Shown here: one piece after another, positions 62,418 through 64,000 of the stretch
How the letters are laid out: each line of letters starts with the position of its first letter
Position numbering within the stretch: position 1 is the stretch's first letter
NCBI RefSeq assembly: GCF_900289175.1
Contig: NZ_LT985747.1
Coordinates: forward strand, 538,006-602,005
DNA length: 64,000 bases
From: Paenibacillus faecalis
GTDB taxonomy: Bacteria > Bacillota > Bacilli > Paenibacillales > Paenibacillaceae
Direction: 5' to 3'
The notes under the pieces: model-generated
The model's input: only the letters and a program-made list of their open reading frames with translations
What the model was told of the DNA's origin: nothing
Databases searched by the model: none
Translations under genes and position numbers: made by a program

Positions 62418-64000
62418 TTACATCTTTATCATCTGAACGGACGGATGAAGCTCGCGCATCATTTTCATTACATGTTCGTGGCAGGTCATCAGGACAATCT
62501 GTCTTTCAGAAGACACCTCCGCCAATACCTCAAGTGCATATCCCAGCCGCTGTTTATCGAAATTTACGAAAACATCATCAAAGATCATCGGTATCTTTTC
62601 TTTATGCGGCATGAGCTCCGCCAAAGCAAGACGCATCGCCAAGTACAGCTGTTCTTGCGTCCCGCGGCTCAGCCGCGAGCTCTCCATCATGTTTCCGCCC
62701 TTCTGCTCGGTCAGCAGCATCTGATCTTTCATCCGCATCAAAACTCTGATATAAGCCCCGCCAGTCAATCGCTTTAGATAACCTGAAGCGAGTTTCAGAA
62801 CATGAGGCTGCTTCTCTTCCTCGTAATATTTACGGGTCCGGCTGATCAGTTCTGCACCGATTGAACGAACGGCATACTGAACGACAATATCTTTTAATGC
62901 CGCCTGCTTCTCCTCAAGCTGCTGAATAGCATCCTCCTGAAGCCCCTTTTGCTCCAGACTCTCCTTCTCCTGCAAAAGACGACCGCGTCGCTCCTGCAGC
63001 TCGCCCCGTAATGCTTCTTCAGCAGCTGCTGCTCCTTCTTTTTCCTGACATCGACTTTCAAGCTCAGAAGCATCGCATTGATCCAACACAAACTCCAGCT
63101 GCTTTCGCTCCTCCAAGCTCCAGCCGCTGAACATAGCCACTTCCGCATGACGTATACTTCGGCTTAGTTCCTCACGGCGAACAGCAGCAGCACCAAGCCT
63201 AAGGAACTCTTCTTCCCGCTTTACACCGCAAACTTGAAGCAGAGCCTGCCTTCGCTCTTTCAGCCTGCTGCTCTCATCATCTGCTTCATCAGCCTCCTTC
63301 AACAGCTCGTCAAGCCTGACAGACAGATGCTTCCGTTCGTTTATCGTCTCCTTGTAACTGCTCCACTGATGATACACATTTTCCATAAGCGATGGGTTTT
63401 GGGTCTCCTCCATCCCCATTTCTCGTATCAGAAGAAGGCATTCTTCCTCATAGCGAGCGCCTTCATGCGACAGCCTTTCTATTTTCCCTCGAAGCTTTTC
63501 CAGCTGCCGGATCAGCTCATTCCCTTGTTCGGCTCCGTTCAATATATCCATCACTGCATCGGGGGACAAGCGTTCCGGCAACTGCCATTCATGAAGCCAA
63601 TCATCCCACTGCTGTTCCAACTGAAGAAAGCGCATTTCTTCCTGCTGAATCATTTGCTCTATTTGTGCAAGCTCGGAATTTTGCCGGGATACCTGTTCTT
63701 CCGCCGCGCTCACTTCCCCCTTCAGCCGCTCTAGCCGCTGCTGCCAGGACTGCCAATCCTCCATCGTTTTCCGCAATTCACGCAGGCGCGCCTCGATCAG
63801 AACTGGATCAACAGAAAAGGTCATTTGTCCGGCCCTCTGCCCGCGCCGAGGTGTTGACTCCAGATCCGAAGCAGCATAAGGGTCCTCAACCAGACCGTTG
63901 ATCAGACGGATAACCTCTTTTCCATCTAGAGCCTCATCGCTGCTTATTCCATCAACATGTGCCTCTTCACCGATCATCGATTGCTCACGTCGGCCGCTCC
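62418..64000 (-). CDS. yhaN: YhaN-like AAA ATPase, SbcC/Rad50 type (partial, 5' end outside window)
   Basis: At least 527 codons of C-terminal sequence are present and the frame stays open to the right edge. Long coiled-coil arms (rich in Glu, Gln, Arg) occupy the first 400 residues seen. The ABC-type head follows: RLTGGAYIRVLMRMKDQ, signature LSRGTQEQLYLAMRLAL and Walker B PMIFDDVFVNFD, with the switch His in MTCHEH. It resembles YhaN, which works with the nuclease YhaM/YhaO in DNA maintenance. The Walker A region lies outside the window. Confidence 0.88.
   Translation of the reverse strand, partial: SGRREQSMIGEEAHVDGISSDEALDGKEVIRLINGLVEDPYAASDLESTPRRGQRAGQMTFSVDPVLIEARLRELRKTMEDWQSWQQRLERLKGEVSAAEEQVSRQNSELAQIEQMIQQEEMRFLQLEQQWDDWLHEWQLPERLSPDAVMDILNGAEQGNELIRQLEKLRGKIERLSHEGARYEEECLLLIREMGMEETQNPSLMENVYHQWSSYKETINERKHLSVRLDELLKEADEADDESSRLKERRQALLQVCGVKREEEFLRLGAAAVRREELSRSIRHAEVAMFSGWSLEERKQLEFVLDQCDASELESRCQEKEGAAAAEEALRGELQERRGRLLQEKESLEQKGLQEDAIQQLEEKQAALKDIVVQYAVRSIGAELISRTRKYYEEEKQPHVLKLASGYLKRLTGGAYIRVLMRMKDQMLLTEQKGGNMMESSRLSRGTQEQLYLAMRLALAELMPHKEKIPMIFDDVFVNFDKQRLGYALEVLAEVSSERQIVLMTCHEHVMKMMRELHPSVQMIKM

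Noticed and set aside
62030..62614. A 194-codon plus-strand open frame crossing the ykvI end and terminator
   Set aside because: It overlaps ykvI in another frame, runs through a strong terminator and into the antisense of the YhaN-like gene.

Overview
The window looks like a chromosomal segment of a low-to-moderate GC endospore-forming Firmicute, most likely Paenibacillus or a close relative. This is inferred from gene content (a yqhH-yqhG pair, YqzE, a CwlD-like amidase, a YkvI-type carrier, xpt, a YhaN-type ATPase, PerR-type boxes before ahpC), from strong AGGAGG ribosome binding sites with frequent GTG/TTG starts, and from a tRNA-Leu gene without an encoded CCA end. No 16S rRNA or other formal marker is present, so the genus is an inference.

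Layout. 1-4.5 kb: a sulfur-transfer module with a thioredoxin-reductase-like flavoprotein cut by the left edge, two half-size YeeE/YedE membrane proteins, two TusA-like proteins and a divergent LysR regulator. 4.6-8.8 kb: cardiolipin synthase, a diacylglycerol-kinase-like protein, a truncated TetR gene and a WYL regulator divergent from a DHFR-like reductase. 8.9-14 kb: an ABC-2 exporter operon flanked by a duplicated fragment of the DHFR-like gene, then an APH-like phosphotransferase and a NUDIX hydrolase. 14.2-18 kb: a CPBP-type membrane protein and a ComP/ComA-like two-component pair. 18.8-24.3 kb: an AT-rich OmpR-type regulator, kinase and ATPase/FtsX transporter set, probably acquired. 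24.4-27.6 kb: a MOSC protein and ahpCF with two PerR-like boxes.

28.6-39.5 kb is a class I lanthipeptide locus. The plus strand carries a response regulator, a short kinase and a LanFEG-type immunity transporter. The minus strand carries lanB, lanT and lanC, followed by a 58-residue precursor too short for routine ORF calling. The precursor has an FDLD leader box, a CTPG nisin-like segment and an otherwise unfamiliar five-cysteine core. No dedicated leader protease was found.

39.8-49.5 kb is an AT-rich accessory region with nearly everything on the minus strand: an S66 peptidase, a methyltransferase, a recombinase-fold protein, a 49-residue Gly/Thr/Cys-rich peptide, several acetyltransferases, a cupin and gene fragments. 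Two intergenic elements of 83 and 131 bp share one architecture (CCTAACG at one end, CGTTA at the other, paired inner arms) and lie between small genes with the polarity of integron attC sites. A decayed tyrosine recombinase whose C terminus resembles integron integrases lies at the head of the array. This possible relic integron is the most unusual signal in the window.

49.5-64 kb is core genome: B12-dependent ribonucleotide reductase with NrdR-like boxes, yqhH-yqhG, a secreted protein, yqzE, a CwlD-like amidase, a divergent polysaccharide deacetylase, tRNA-Leu(CAG), small conserved genes, xpt, ykvI and the C-terminal part of a YhaN-like ATPase cut by the right edge.
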